DNA of 64,000 nt from CAMDPA01 sp965223035 (GCA_965223035.1 OZ244980.1:372001-436000), one strand, 5' to 3'; shown: positions 36,857 through 46,609, counted from the stretch's first letter. Numbers and translations are program-made. Notes: generated by a model from the sequence alone, not told the origin.

Positions 36857-37306
36857 ATGCGTCCTTCGCTGGACCATCTTATCGGCTATCGACTGCGGCG
36901 CGTGCACGGCGCTTTCGTCGAGGCGTGGAAGGCGTATTACGCCGCGCTTGATCTTGCGGTGACGCCGGTCCAGGGTGGCATCTTAATGCTCATTGCTCGC
37001 TATCCGGGAACCACGCAAAGTGAACTGGCACGTCGGCTTGAGATCGAGGCGCCGACGCTTCACGAGTCGCTGCGCCGCTTGGTCGATAACGGGTTGGTGC
37101 GACGAGAGCCGTTAAAGCGCGACCGCCGCGCCCATGCACTCACCTTGTCGGATGAGGGTGCGGCGACGGAAGCATTGATCCGCAGCAGCGTGGCCGAACA
37201 AGAGGCGATCGCGTTGTCACCGCTTTCGGTCGAGGAACGTCAACAGCTGGCGACGCTGCTGGGGCGAGTCCTGGCCGCGCAGGAGACGGTCGGCGACAAC
37301 GGGTGA
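36857..37306 (+). CDS. MarR-family transcriptional regulator
   Basis: A 149-residue winged-helix regulator from the ATG at 36857. The HTH/wing region reads TTQSELARRLEIEAPTLHESLRRLVDNGLVRREPLKRDRRAHALTLSDEG in consecutive blocks typical of MarR. The frame is open far upstream inside the dioxygenase gene, and an earlier TTG just after the dioxygenase stop would add an Ala/Gly-rich leader, so the start is uncertain. It probably senses an aromatic acid and controls the dioxygenase operon. Confidence 0.85.
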   Translation: MRPSLDHLIGYRLRRVHGAFVEAWKAYYAALDLAVTPVQGGILMLIARYPGTTQSELARRLEIEAPTLHESLRRLVDNGLVRREPLKRDRRAHALTLSDEGAATEALIRSSVAEQEAIALSPLSVEERQQLATLLGRVLAAQETVGDNG

Positions 37307-37425
37307 ACCGGGCTGGCACGTTGTCGCGGCGGGGATCCGGCAGGTGCAGCCGCGACGGCTTTGATACTGGTCAATGCAAGCGTTTCGGCGAGGATTTGAA
37401 GTGCTGTAGATTCATGAGGATTATA

Positions 37426-38190
37426 ATGCACAGGCACCAGCGGTTTGAGGATAGGGCGCGCGCCGGCAAGGCGCTTGCGGTGCAATTGTTCAAGGAGCGC
37501 CTCGTCGGGCCGGTCGTCATGGCGATGCCGCGGGGCGGCGTACCGGTCGCTGCCGAGGTCGCACTTGCGCTGGATGCGCCGCTCGACCTGGTGTTTGTCA
37601 GAAGGGTCGCGGTGCCCTTTCATTCTGAGTTGGCAGCGGCTGCCGTCGTCGATGGTGTCCAGCCGGAAATCTTGATCAACAGTGACGTGGCGATGCAAGC
37701 GGGCATGGGCGAAGCCCTTATTCGTCGTCGGGCAGAGGCCGAACTGGTGGAAATCGAGCGGCAGCGGCAGCTTTATGTGGGTTCGCGGCCGCGCGCCGAC
37801 ATCTACGGACGCGACGTTATCCTGGTCGACGATGGTATCTCGACCGGGGTCGGCGTGCGGGCCGCGCTGGCCGCGCTGAAAAAGAGATTTCCTCGGCAGA
37901 TTGTCGTGGCGGTGCCGGTGGCACCGGTGGAGATCGCGCAGACGCTCAGTCGAGACCTCAATCGGCTGATCTGTCTTGAGACGCCTATGCCATTTTACGG
38001 AATCGGCGCACACTATCTCGATTTTGTCGCCGTCACCGATGCGGAGATCGTGAGGCTGATCGAGAAAGTCGACGCCCTACAGCATCGACAGATGCCGACC
38101 CGAGAGCTGGACTTTAACGAGCCGCCACGATCGGGGCTGGCATCTCATTCGGCTGCCAGTGAAGCGCGGTTGATCGCCGCACGTCGGTAA
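37426..38190 (+). CDS. Phosphoribosyltransferase-fold protein
   Basis: A 254-residue protein of the type-I phosphoribosyltransferase fold. The PRPP-binding motif is VILVDDGISTGVGV, and PVVMAMPRGGVPVAAEVA is the family opening. The C-terminal 40 residues are outside the fold. The ATG at 37426 has AGGA 8 bases upstream; an ATG at 37414 is an alternative. This group of stand-alone PRTases is common near stress or aromatic genes and its substrate is usually unknown. Confidence 0.82.
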   Translation: MHRHQRFEDRARAGKALAVQLFKERLVGPVVMAMPRGGVPVAAEVALALDAPLDLVFVRRVAVPFHSELAAAAVVDGVQPEILINSDVAMQAGMGEALIRRRAEAELVEIERQRQLYVGSRPRADIYGRDVILVDDGISTGVGVRAALAALKKRFPRQIVVAVPVAPVEIAQTLSRDLNRLICLETPMPFYGIGAHYLDFVAVTDAEIVRLIEKVDALQHRQMPTRELDFNEPPRSGLASHSAASEARLIAARR

Positions 38191-38532
38191 GCTCCACGCA
38201 TCCGGCGCCGGTCAGGCGGGGGTACGGCGCGCCGTAGTGAGTGGCCTGCCTGATCGGCACTATGGCGATCAGCGACGGATGCGAAGCTGGCACGGGTCGC
38301 GCAACGTCTACATCATTGCCGCTAAGGGCGGAATCGCTGTGCCATCCAGCTCATACTGCAACGCTATAGAGTCGGTCGTCATCGGCTCCCTATGAGCGCG
38401 GGCGACAGGCTTGTTCGATAGGGATCGGTCGACGCTTGCGTCACACGCGCGGATGCACCAGCTCTTTGTCGCTCGATCATTGTCACCGATGCCGGTGCGC
38501 GAGGGGTGGCCCAATCGCAGGGGCAAAGCTCA
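38191..38532. other. Convergent intergenic region with repeats
   Basis: This region after the PRTase gene holds the short copy of the second repeat family (38308-38369) and is followed directly by repeat copy D. No gene is supported. Confidence 0.5.
38308..38369. repeat. Second dispersed repeat family, short copy
   Basis: A 62-bp block CTACATCATTGCCGCTAAGG to GCTCATACTGCAACGCTATA. Its two ends match the two ends of the 169-bp block at 23702-23870, and the middle of that copy is absent. Confidence 0.65.
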
Positions 38533-38668
38533 TAGAGCAACCTGCCTTTAATCGGAATCGGAACGATCCCGATTAAAGGCAGAAAGTTGCTCTACACTTT
38601 AAGAGCGATCATCTTTGCGCCTTGAATCGGAACCGGCTTTGCGGTTCCGATTTAAGCACGATGATTTA
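38533..38668 (+). repeat. Two-hairpin TA-bounded repeat, copy D (short form)
   Basis: A 136-bp copy in the TAGAGCAACC-first orientation. Hairpin 1 is itself bounded by TAGAGCAAC and GTTGCTCTA. The right end reads GATGATTTA instead of GATGATCTA, and its last three bases on the minus strand form the TAA stop codon of the GH65 gene. It lies between convergent genes. Confidence 0.92.
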
Positions 38669-41071
38669 ACGCCGCAGTGGCACGACCACCGCTTCACCGG
38701 GGTTCACGTGGTAGGTGTTATCGTTCACGCAAAGGGCGACCGGCGTGGTGATGTAGGTGCCGGCGGAAATGCGTACACGATGATGCGTGACCCGCGTGTT
38801 GAGCCAGTTTCCCCAATGCGCGAAGTTGAAGCATAGACCTTCCAATTCATCGGGCAGCCGCGGATTGAATCTGATCTGGCCGCTCTCCACCTCCCGGCCG
38901 GAATAACAGCGCTCAATGAGATCGATGGTCGCGGCCATCGCGCCCAGGTGGATGCCCTCCGCCGTCGTCCCGTTCTGCGCGTCGTCCATGTCGGACTCAA
39001 GCGCTTCCAGAAACAGCTCCCACGAGCGCTGACGGTCGGAGCGCGCGAGAACCCAGGAGTGAACCACCCGGCTCAGGGAAGAGCCGTGCGATGTGCGCTG
39101 CAGATAGTATTCGATGATTTCAGGAATTCTGCGGCTATCGAAGGCGTAGCCGAGACGGGCCAGCAGCGCTGTCAGCTCCTCGGCTGAAAACAGATAGAAC
39201 AGCATCAAGACGTCCGCCTGCTTCGACAACTTATAGCGATTAGGCGTGTCGCCTTCCGCCTCTAACAGACGGTCCAGCCGTTGAATGTCACGATACGTCG
39301 TACGGTAGTGTTGCCAATCGAATTCCTGCAGTTGCTCGTAGCCCTCGAATTGGCTGATGATGTGACCATCGTGGAAAGGCACGAACATGCGGGTGGAGAT
39401 CCGCTGCCACGATTGGATTTCCGCTTCGGACAGATCAAGTGCGGTCATGATCTCGCGTCGATGGCCCGGTGCCAGCGTATCAAGACACTTGAGGGCGGTG
39501 GTTAAGCACCACACGGCCATGATGTTGGTGTAGGCATTGTTATCAATGCCAGGGGAGGAGCGGCCTACGTAGCCGTCGTGGTATTCATCCGGGCCCATGA
39601 CGTTGCGAATTTCAAAGCGCTCGCGCGCCTCGTTCCACTCGGTGATGCTGGCCCAAAAGCGGGCGATCTCAAACAGCATCTCCGCGCCGAATTCCAGCAG
39701 AAATCGCAGATCTCGTGTGACCTGATAGTGGCTCCACACGTTATAGGCGATGGCCGCGGTGACATGGCGCTGCAGGTGGGTGTGGTCCTCCAGCCAGCGC
39801 CCTGATTTCGGATTGAGGTGCAGGCGTTGGTTCTCCTCACGTCCGCTACTACCGCTTTGCCAGGGGAACATGGCGCCGGCAAAGCCAGCCTTTCGCGCCC
39901 GCTGGCGCGCAACGTCGAGCCGGCGATAGCGGTACTTGAGAAGCGCGCGCGCGATGTGTGGAAACCGTGCATTGTAAAACGGGAGGACAAACAATTCGTC
40001 CCAGAACACGTGGCCGCGATAGGCCTCACCATGCAGGCCGCGGGCCGGCACGCCGACGTCCAAGTCGGCCGTGTGCGGCGACAATGTCTGCATGAGGTGA
40101 AAGGTGTGGAAGCGCAACAGCTGCGTCGGGCGTTCAACGCATGTGTCCTCGATGGCGATATCGGCGCGGCGCCAGATGCCCTCCCAGGCCTTGCGATGCG
40201 AGATCTCCAGCGCGTCAAAACCGGGTGCCTGCTCGACGGCGAGCCGCGCGGCGTCGCCGGGTTCGGAGACGGCGGCATCCCGCGACGAATAAAGCGCGAC
40301 GACCTTTTCTACGGTGACCGGTTGCTCCTGCTCTAGGGTCAACCGCAAATCCTCGGCCACGAGCCCGGGCTCCTCGGTGAACTCCCGCTCGCAGTCCCGC
40401 TCGGTTCGATCGGCATAAAGGCGGGTGCGCGCCGACAAGCCGACGACGAGGCCCGATTGACGTGTGCGCACCGTGAGGGTCGACGGCGACGGATAGCCGC
40501 CAGCTTGGGCGATGGTTTCAACATGCTCGTTGGTGAGTTGCCGATAACGGGCCACACCGCCATTGACGACGCGCGCGTCGAGCGCGGATCTGACGTCGAC
40601 GGCACCGGACCAGTTCTCCGCCGTGATCGTCTGGGTTATGGCTGCCAGGTGGCAGCTCTTCATGTGCACGATCCGGCAACTCTCCAGCCGGGTGCGGCGG
40701 CCCTGCTGATCGGCCACACGCAACAGCCGTGTGAGCAGGCCATGCCGCAAGTCGAGCGTAACGCGATAAAGAAGTATCTTGACGTCCGACAGGTTGAGCC
40801 AGCCGGCGCCTTCCGCCCGAAACGACAGCGCCAGCCAATTGGGAAAGTTGACCAAGTCCTCGTTCTCGATCATTCGACCGGCGATGTGGCTTTGCGCTCT
40901 GTTAAAGCCGCCGGCAAGATAGGTGCCGGGATAATTGACCCCGTCCGCCGTCGCTTCCTCGCCGGCGCCGCGCGTCGCAAAATAGCCGTTGCCGAGCGTG
41001 CACAAGGCCTCGCGCAGTGGCTGCCGTTGTGGGTCGAAGCCTTCGAACTCAAGCGTCCAGTTGCTGGCCAT
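38666..41071 (-). CDS. Glycoside hydrolase family 65 (trehalose/maltose phosphorylase-like)
   Basis: About 801 residues from the ATG at 41071, which has GGAG 5 bases upstream; a GTG lies at 41077. The GH65 layout is seen: N-terminal beta-sandwich (LGNGYFATRGAGEE), (alpha/alpha)6 core with GHVFWDELF, the catalytic acid Glu in MGPDEYHDG (about residue 496) and the phosphate-site segment KLSKQADVLMLFYLF. The presence of KQADV favours a phosphorylase over a hydrolase, acting on trehalose, maltose or kojibiose and giving beta-glucose 1-phosphate. It overlaps the upstream fused HAD gene by 23 bases. The stop codon comes from repeat copy D. Confidence 0.9.
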   Translation of the reverse strand: MASNWTLEFEGFDPQRQPLREALCTLGNGYFATRGAGEEATADGVNYPGTYLAGGFNRAQSHIAGRMIENEDLVNFPNWLALSFRAEGAGWLNLSDVKILLYRVTLDLRHGLLTRLLRVADQQGRRTRLESCRIVHMKSCHLAAITQTITAENWSGAVDVRSALDARVVNGGVARYRQLTNEHVETIAQAGGYPSPSTLTVRTRQSGLVVGLSARTRLYADRTERDCEREFTEEPGLVAEDLRLTLEQEQPVTVEKVVALYSSRDAAVSEPGDAARLAVEQAPGFDALEISHRKAWEGIWRRADIAIEDTCVERPTQLLRFHTFHLMQTLSPHTADLDVGVPARGLHGEAYRGHVFWDELFVLPFYNARFPHIARALLKYRYRRLDVARQRARKAGFAGAMFPWQSGSSGREENQRLHLNPKSGRWLEDHTHLQRHVTAAIAYNVWSHYQVTRDLRFLLEFGAEMLFEIARFWASITEWNEARERFEIRNVMGPDEYHDGYVGRSSPGIDNNAYTNIMAVWCLTTALKCLDTLAPGHRREIMTALDLSEAEIQSWQRISTRMFVPFHDGHIISQFEGYEQLQEFDWQHYRTTYRDIQRLDRLLEAEGDTPNRYKLSKQADVLMLFYLFSAEELTALLARLGYAFDSRRIPEIIEYYLQRTSHGSSLSRVVHSWVLARSDRQRSWELFLEALESDMDDAQNGTTAEGIHLGAMAATIDLIERCYSGREVESGQIRFNPRLPDELEGLCFNFAHWGNWLNTRVTHHRVRISAGTYITTPVALCVNDNTYHVNPGEAVVVPLRR

Positions 41072-42578
41072 TGCCACTCCACGTTTCGATCAGCCGGCGT
41101 AGGAACAGGGCCACGGCGGCGGGTTCAGCGAGGCGATAGGTGGCCGCGGTCGGCCGCGGTCGCGCGCCCACTTTGATGCCGACACCGCGATCCCTGATCA
41201 TGCGGAAAACGTCCTCATCGGTGGCGTCGTCGCCCACATAGATGATCCCCGACGTTTCGATGCCCAGTTGCTCGGCCAGCGTAAGGACCGCCTGTCCTTT
41301 GTCCCACTCAATGTCGGGTCGGAACTCGTGCACCCGCTTGCCGGTTAACAGGCGCACGCCGGTATGATGGCGCTGTAAGCGATCCACCTCCGCCTTGACA
41401 CGGGCCCGATCCGGCTCAGCCACCAGCCGGTCGTGAATGGCGACTGAATAAGGCTTTCGTTCGATCAAAACACCCGGCACATGCGCAAGATTGGATGTGG
41501 CCTGCTCGCCGATGGCCCTGATTGCGGGGAGTGCTGGCTGAACCTCGGCAACACTTGTCGGCTGGCCGCCGAGAAGATGCAGCTCGAGACCGTGGCTACC
41601 TGCGTAGTTGATGTCCAGGCCGACCAGCGCCCTGAGCTGCGCCAACGGGCGCCCGCTGACGACGGAGACCGGACACAACGTGGCCAACGTGGCGAGCTCC
41701 GTGCGCACGGCAGGGGCAAGCTTCGCGTCTTCCGGCCGCGCAACGATCGGGGTCAATGTCCCATCGTAATCAAGGAAAATGGCACAACGGCCTTGGGCGT
41801 GCCGGCCGGCAATCTGCTCCAGCGCCGTCAAGGCGTTGGGGAGCGGCGTGACCTCAATCGACGACAGGTTGTCGATCACCACATCCGCCCCGGCTTGATC
41901 GAGCCTCCCGTTCGACCGGTCGCGTTGAACGCCGATTGCGAGGCGAAAGCCGCCGGCGCGGGCGGCCTTGATGCCGGCGCTGGCATCCTCGATCACGGCG
42001 CAATGGTCCGCGTCAACGCCGAGCGCTTGGGCCGCGGCAACAAAGCTATCCGGCATCGGCTTGCCCCGTAACCCAAGGCGCGCCGCCTCCACACCGTCGA
42101 CAACGATGTCAAAAGTTTCATTCATGCTCGCGCGCTGCAGGATCATCGCGCAGTTGCGACTGGCCGTAACAAGGCCCACGCAAAAGCCGGCAGCCTTGAG
42201 GCGGGCGATCAACGCGATGGCGTCATCGAACACGGGCACGCCACCGTTGGCGATCATCTCGCCGAACAGCTGGTTTTTGCGGTTGGCAATGCCGCTGATG
42301 GTGTGCGCTCCGGGCCGGTCGGCCGCGTCACCCATGGGCACAGTCAGACCGCGAGACGCCAGGAACTGCGCTGCGCCCTCATAACGTGGTCGACCGTCGA
42401 CGTGTCGACGATAATCGGCGTCGACATCGAACGGCTCGAAGGTCGGACCCAGCCAACCGTCGCGACATTCATCGAACGCGGCTTTCCAGGCCTTGGCATG
42501 AACCTGCGCGGTGCGCGTAACCACACCATCGAGGTCGAGGATCACGGCGTCGATGTCGGTAGCTGCGAGTGTGATCAT
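41049..42578 (-). CDS. Fused beta-phosphoglucomutase-like / trehalose-6-phosphate phosphatase
   Basis: A 509-residue protein of two HAD domains. Residues 1-245 are beta-phosphoglucomutase-like: DLDGVVT (Asp15, Asp17), VTASRN, GKPMPDSF and VIEDASAGIKAA. Residues about 255-505 are OtsB-like: FLDYDGTLTPI (Asp270, Asp272), VVSGRP, and GDDATDEDVFR near residue 460. The first domain could convert the beta-glucose 1-phosphate made by the overlapping GH65 to glucose 6-phosphate, and the second dephosphorylates trehalose 6-phosphate. No OtsA synthase is in the window. Domain order continued by GH65 matches mycobacterial OtsB1. Confidence 0.9.
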   Translation of the reverse strand: MITLAATDIDAVILDLDGVVTRTAQVHAKAWKAAFDECRDGWLGPTFEPFDVDADYRRHVDGRPRYEGAAQFLASRGLTVPMGDAADRPGAHTISGIANRKNQLFGEMIANGGVPVFDDAIALIARLKAAGFCVGLVTASRNCAMILQRASMNETFDIVVDGVEAARLGLRGKPMPDSFVAAAQALGVDADHCAVIEDASAGIKAARAGGFRLAIGVQRDRSNGRLDQAGADVVIDNLSSIEVTPLPNALTALEQIAGRHAQGRCAIFLDYDGTLTPIVARPEDAKLAPAVRTELATLATLCPVSVVSGRPLAQLRALVGLDINYAGSHGLELHLLGGQPTSVAEVQPALPAIRAIGEQATSNLAHVPGVLIERKPYSVAIHDRLVAEPDRARVKAEVDRLQRHHTGVRLLTGKRVHEFRPDIEWDKGQAVLTLAEQLGIETSGIIYVGDDATDEDVFRMIRDRGVGIKVGARPRPTAATYRLAEPAAVALFLRRLIETWSGNGQQLDA

Positions 42579-43083
42579 TGACTGGGGCGTGTCCGGATGG
42601 TTGGTGGGTCGGTGGCGGTCCCGCCGGGTGATCGACCGCGCTCGCCAATCGGGTCCGAACTACGCTCAAGCGGCACCACTGGTCGCGCCCGGTTGTAGGC
42701 GATCGCCGGCGATCGGCCAATCGGCAGGTCGACAGCCGGTGCAATCTCGGCAGGTGTGTGCCCTCGGATCGGAGCCTGTGACCGAATGATGTCGCGAGAT
42801 CCTCATAGAGCCAGTTAACGCAGGCAGCTGACGTGATCGCATATTTCGCTCACGGATGACGTTGCAGGGTTGGTCACGTGTTGGCAGCCCGGTCGTGTTG
42901 CGCGTGTGCGAGAACAAGACGGCTTTGAGGCCGGTCGTCCGCCGCCGCGTTGCACGAACATCGTGCCGCCCATGCATGCGCAGCGCGATGGAGAATCGCT
43001 GCTGGCGAAGCCCGGCAACGGCATCATCACAACGACGCTGGGTGCACCTGCGACTGGTGCTGAGCTCGCAGATAGGCGGCGAC
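42579..43083. other. Intergenic region, no gene seen
   Basis: About 500 bases between the fused HAD gene and the PfkB gene, all on the minus strand. Open frames here are shadows without ribosome binding sites. The length suggests that the HAD-GH65 pair has its own promoter. Confidence 0.45.
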
Positions 43084-44034
43084 TCATGGGCTGTAGGCTT
43101 GCTCCATCATCTGATAAAGGCGCTCCACGTCGGCACGGCACGCAAGCCCCGTCCCCGGTGTGATGACCGCGGCCGCGCCTGCGGCCATGCCCAAGCGAAA
43201 CGCATCGGACAGGTCCCGGTCCTGAGCCAGTGCTAACACCAGTGCGGCCACAAAGCTGTCTCCGGCACCGACCGGGCTGCGTTGGTCCACCCGGGGCGCA
43301 GGTTGTCGCAGTTCGAGCTGACGTGAGACCAATAGCGCGCCGTCGGCTCCAAGCGTGACGACGACGATCTCGGCAGTGCCGTTGGCAATCAGACCGCGCG
43401 CCGTGTCCTCTATCGATTGCCCAGTCCAGCCAAGCCGGGATCTCAGGTTCTCCAACTCCGGGCGATCGGGTTTGACGATGTGGATGCCGGCTCCGACCAA
43501 GGCATGCAGCGCTGCGCCGGAGGTGTCGGCAACCAGCCTGATCTGTTGGGCCCGGCAGAGGTCGGCCAAGCGGCGCCACAAATCGTCGGGCATGCCAGGT
43601 GGCAGGGAGCCGCTGACGACAAGATAGCCGCACTGCACGTGCTTAATGGCGGTTGCAAGCGCGGCCAAAATGTCCTCGGACTGGCTTGCAGGCAAGGTTG
43701 GGCCCGGCAAAACGAACCGGAACAGTTTGCCACTGGACCGTTCGGTGATGTGAAAACTCGATCGGGTCAGGTCCCCGCCGTCGTAAACATGGGCCGGCAC
43801 ATCGGCCTTGGCCAACATGTCCGACAGCCAGCGCCCGGTGGCACCGCCGGCCACGACGAACGCCGAAACCTCTCCGCCGAGTTCGCGGACGACGCGCGCG
43901 ACGTTGACGCCGCCGCCGCCAGGTTCGTAGTACGCACTGTCGCAGCGTAGCTTGCGCGCGGGCTCGATGCGATCGACGGCGGCCGAGATGTCGATGGTCG
44001 GATTGAGCGTGACGGTCAGGATTCGGGTTGGCAT
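43084..44034 (-). CDS. pfkB: PfkB-family 6-phosphofructokinase/1-phosphofructokinase
   Basis: A 316-residue ribokinase-fold sugar kinase. The substrate motif YEPGGGGVNVARVVRELGG near residue 40 and the ATP/catalytic motif SPVGAGDSFVAALV (catalytic Asp in GAGD) are complete. TLNPTIDISAAVDR is the typical start of the PfkB/FruK/LacC group. E. coli PfkB phosphorylates fructose 6-phosphate; FruK-type members use fructose 1-phosphate. No fructose PTS is nearby and sugar-phosphate genes are, so the PfkB assignment is preferred. Confidence 0.87.
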   Translation of the reverse strand: MPTRILTVTLNPTIDISAAVDRIEPARKLRCDSAYYEPGGGGVNVARVVRELGGEVSAFVVAGGATGRWLSDMLAKADVPAHVYDGGDLTRSSFHITERSSGKLFRFVLPGPTLPASQSEDILAALATAIKHVQCGYLVVSGSLPPGMPDDLWRRLADLCRAQQIRLVADTSGAALHALVGAGIHIVKPDRPELENLRSRLGWTGQSIEDTARGLIANGTAEIVVVTLGADGALLVSRQLELRQPAPRVDQRSPVGAGDSFVAALVLALAQDRDLSDAFRLGMAAGAAAVITPGTGLACRADVERLYQMMEQAYSP

Positions 44035-44287
44035 CGCTGCTCCTCGGCTTCCGTTGGTAGGTGCACCTCCCCGGCAGCTGTGAGATCATCGACCAGCATG
44101 GCCGACGTCGGCTGGGTGCGGACTCCTTGGATACAGCCCATATATGTCGAGATCGCTTCAGTGATCGGGTAATATCCACGATAATTGCGGTTTGCGCGCT
44201 TTGACGGCCCCCGTGACCGGACAGACGACGTCCTCCGCGACAGGTGATTTCCGCGATAGGCGAAACCGACACAAGCGAGAGATGATC

Positions 44288-44539
44288 ATGAAGGCGGCCT
44301 ACGATCTTGCCATCGGCTTTACCTTGAAACAGTTGCACGACGAGCAGAAGCTGGCGCGTGAGGACGTCGCCAAGGCGTTGGAAATCGACGAACTCGCCGT
44401 GACCCGCATCGAGATTGGTGAGGAGCGGATGAGCGCCGGCGATCTCGTGCTGTTGCTGGATCTGTTCGACCTATCTTGGGAAGAATTCTTGGCGAAAATG
44501 AAGGCCAACGTTGTCAAGGCGCGCGCCGCCATGTCGTGA
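44288..44539 (+). CDS. Small XRE-type helix-turn-helix protein
   Basis: An 83-residue protein that is one lambda-repressor-like HTH: LKQLHDEQKLAREDVAKALEIDELAVTRIEIGEERMSAGDLVLLLDLF. A GAGAG lies 6 bases before the ATG at 44288, which favours it over the ATG at 44282. It is divergent from the PfkB gene across about 250 bases and could regulate it, but nothing proves this. Confidence 0.75.
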   Translation: MKAAYDLAIGFTLKQLHDEQKLAREDVAKALEIDELAVTRIEIGEERMSAGDLVLLLDLFDLSWEEFLAKMKANVVKARAAMS

Positions 44540-44785
44540 GCGCATGGCACAACTGCGCCAGCGGTAAACCTGCGCTGCAACTGCCACGGCACACGCGCGG
44601 CACGCGCAAGCAAATGCGTCCCCGGTACCGATCTCGTCGGCCGGCGATGATCGCTGGCGTCTTTGATCGGCAGCCGCCGTGGCGCGGCAGGGCAATCTTT
44701 GACGACCGCGACACGCTTAAGCCAGCCTTAATCCGAATTTGCGTGAATCACGTGCATTATCCGGTGGGACGAATGACTGCGCGCG

Positions 44786-46546
44786 ATGGCGGATGCTCAT
44801 ACATGTTATCAAGAGGTTGCGTCGAAGGCGCCACCATCGGCCGACGCCGGGCCCAGTTCGATGCGATTCGGTACGGCCTTGCCCTGGTTTGCGCTGCTGA
44901 TGACTGCGGGACTTTTGCTGTGGCTATTGGCGCTTGCTTGGTGGCGTGGGCCGACACCGTTTGACGACGCCTACATGTTCTATCGCTACGCGATGCAGGT
45001 CCGCGACGGACTGGGTATCGCGTGGAATCCGGATGGCATCCAGACCTACGGTTTGACCAGCCATCTATGGTTGCTGGTCGTGTTGCCGTTTACGTTCCTG
45101 CCCATGAGCCCGAGTGCGGCGCTGCAGCTTGCTTCGGGGCTGGCGTTCGTCGCCGCGGTGACGATCATGGTCGCAACGGTGACCGGCCAAGCGACGACCG
45201 CGCTGATGCGCAATCGGGCCGCCGTTTTCGCGTTGGTCGGCCTGCCGCTGCTGATCATCCCTTTCTTCTCGTTCAATATAACTACAGGCATGGACACCAT
45301 GGCCTCGATGGCGGCGCACGCCGGGATTGCATGGGGTGTTCTGCACTACCTCGCGCGACCATCGATGGCGCGAGCGTGCGCGGTCGGCTTGCTTGCGTTT
45401 GTCGCCGTGCTGACCCGTCCGGACAACGGCGTGGTTGCCTTGGGCATTCCGATGCTGGCTTTCATCCGGCAATGGCGCTGGGATCGGTGGCGCGATCTCA
45501 TCCATCTCGCCGCCCTCCCGATGGTGCTGATCGGTGTCGAGTTGGTCGTCTGCCAGCTGGTGTTCGGCGTGCCGCTGCCGCTGGGCTTCTACGCCAAGTC
45601 GCTGCATGCCTACGCCGGCTTCCAGAACCCCGAGAATCCGGTCACCTATGCGATGCTCGCCCTGTGGTGCGCGCTGCCGTTTGTCATCATCGTCCTGGCC
45701 GTGACCCGGCGCCGCGACCTTGCCTGGCTCGCCGTGTTCGTGTTGCCAGTGCTGTTGACGGTCATCTATTTGCTGTCGGTGCAACAGGTGATGGGCTGGT
45801 CCGGCCGCTATTACATCCCGTTCCTACCGTATTTGATCGTGCCGGCACTGCTGATGCTCGACCAGGCTCTTGCCGTCGACGGCGTGGGTAATGGCTTACC
45901 CAAACGGATAGCCATGTGTGCGCTCGGTGCCCTGGTCGCCATGGCGGCGAGTTTGCCGCTGCAGCGCGCCGCCGCAGACGCATATTTGCGAGCGATAAAA
46001 CCGGCACCCATCGCCGTACCTTCGCTGCCGATCAAAGCGGCGATAGCCTTGCCAAAGCGGGGATGGTTTGAGGTCATTCGGCAGATCAGCGACGTGGTTA
46101 TTGGACCGCTCCCCAAAGGCGCGGTCGTCGCGTTGTCCGAGGTGGGCTATGTCGGCGTCAATGCGCTGAACAAGACCGTGATCGACTTGGTGGGACTCAA
46201 CGACACAACGATCGGTCGCAAAGGTTTCTCGATGGACTATGTGCTGGCGCGGCAACCCGACCTGATCTGGCTGCCAAATGACGATTACACCGGCTTGGTT
46301 TCGACCATCGTCTCCGACCGACGCCTGTACGAGCGCTACACCGTGATCGCCGGCGCCTTCAATTACGGCATCGCCATCCGCCGCGACAGCCGCCACCGCG
46401 CGCTGATTGAGCAACGCATCACCGAGGCTTGGGCAACGCTTTATCCCAGGCACAACATCGCCGACTACGTGGTGCGCTGTGCACCCGCACCCCGCGCGCG
46501 ACACGCTCCAACAGGCTGCGATGGCGGCGCTGCCGGGCGCGATTAA
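44786..46546 (+). CDS. GT-C fold membrane glycosyltransferase-like protein
   Basis: A 586-residue integral membrane protein with about 10-12 helices. The periplasmic loop after the first helix carries the GT-C acidic motif FDDAYMFYRYAMQVRDGLGIAWN, then GIQTYGLTSHLW. This is the pattern of the bacterial GT-C group that uses polyprenyl-phosphate sugars and includes arabinosyl- and mannosyltransferase-like proteins. A soluble C-terminal domain (about 430-560) follows. The donor and acceptor are unknown. The start could be the ATG at 44861. It stands alone and converges with a GST gene. Confidence 0.78.
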   Translation: MADAHTCYQEVASKAPPSADAGPSSMRFGTALPWFALLMTAGLLLWLLALAWWRGPTPFDDAYMFYRYAMQVRDGLGIAWNPDGIQTYGLTSHLWLLVVLPFTFLPMSPSAALQLASGLAFVAAVTIMVATVTGQATTALMRNRAAVFALVGLPLLIIPFFSFNITTGMDTMASMAAHAGIAWGVLHYLARPSMARACAVGLLAFVAVLTRPDNGVVALGIPMLAFIRQWRWDRWRDLIHLAALPMVLIGVELVVCQLVFGVPLPLGFYAKSLHAYAGFQNPENPVTYAMLALWCALPFVIIVLAVTRRRDLAWLAVFVLPVLLTVIYLLSVQQVMGWSGRYYIPFLPYLIVPALLMLDQALAVDGVGNGLPKRIAMCALGALVAMAASLPLQRAAADAYLRAIKPAPIAVPSLPIKAAIALPKRGWFEVIRQISDVVIGPLPKGAVVALSEVGYVGVNALNKTVIDLVGLNDTTIGRKGFSMDYVLARQPDLIWLPNDDYTGLVSTIVSDRRLYERYTVIAGAFNYGIAIRRDSRHRALIEQRITEAWATLYPRHNIADYVVRCAPAPRARHAPTGCDGGAAGRD

Positions 46547-46609
46547 AGTCTGCTCGGTTCCGGCTACCCGGAGCCAGGTGAGCAATTGCCCCTGTGCCGG
46601 CCTTCGCAG

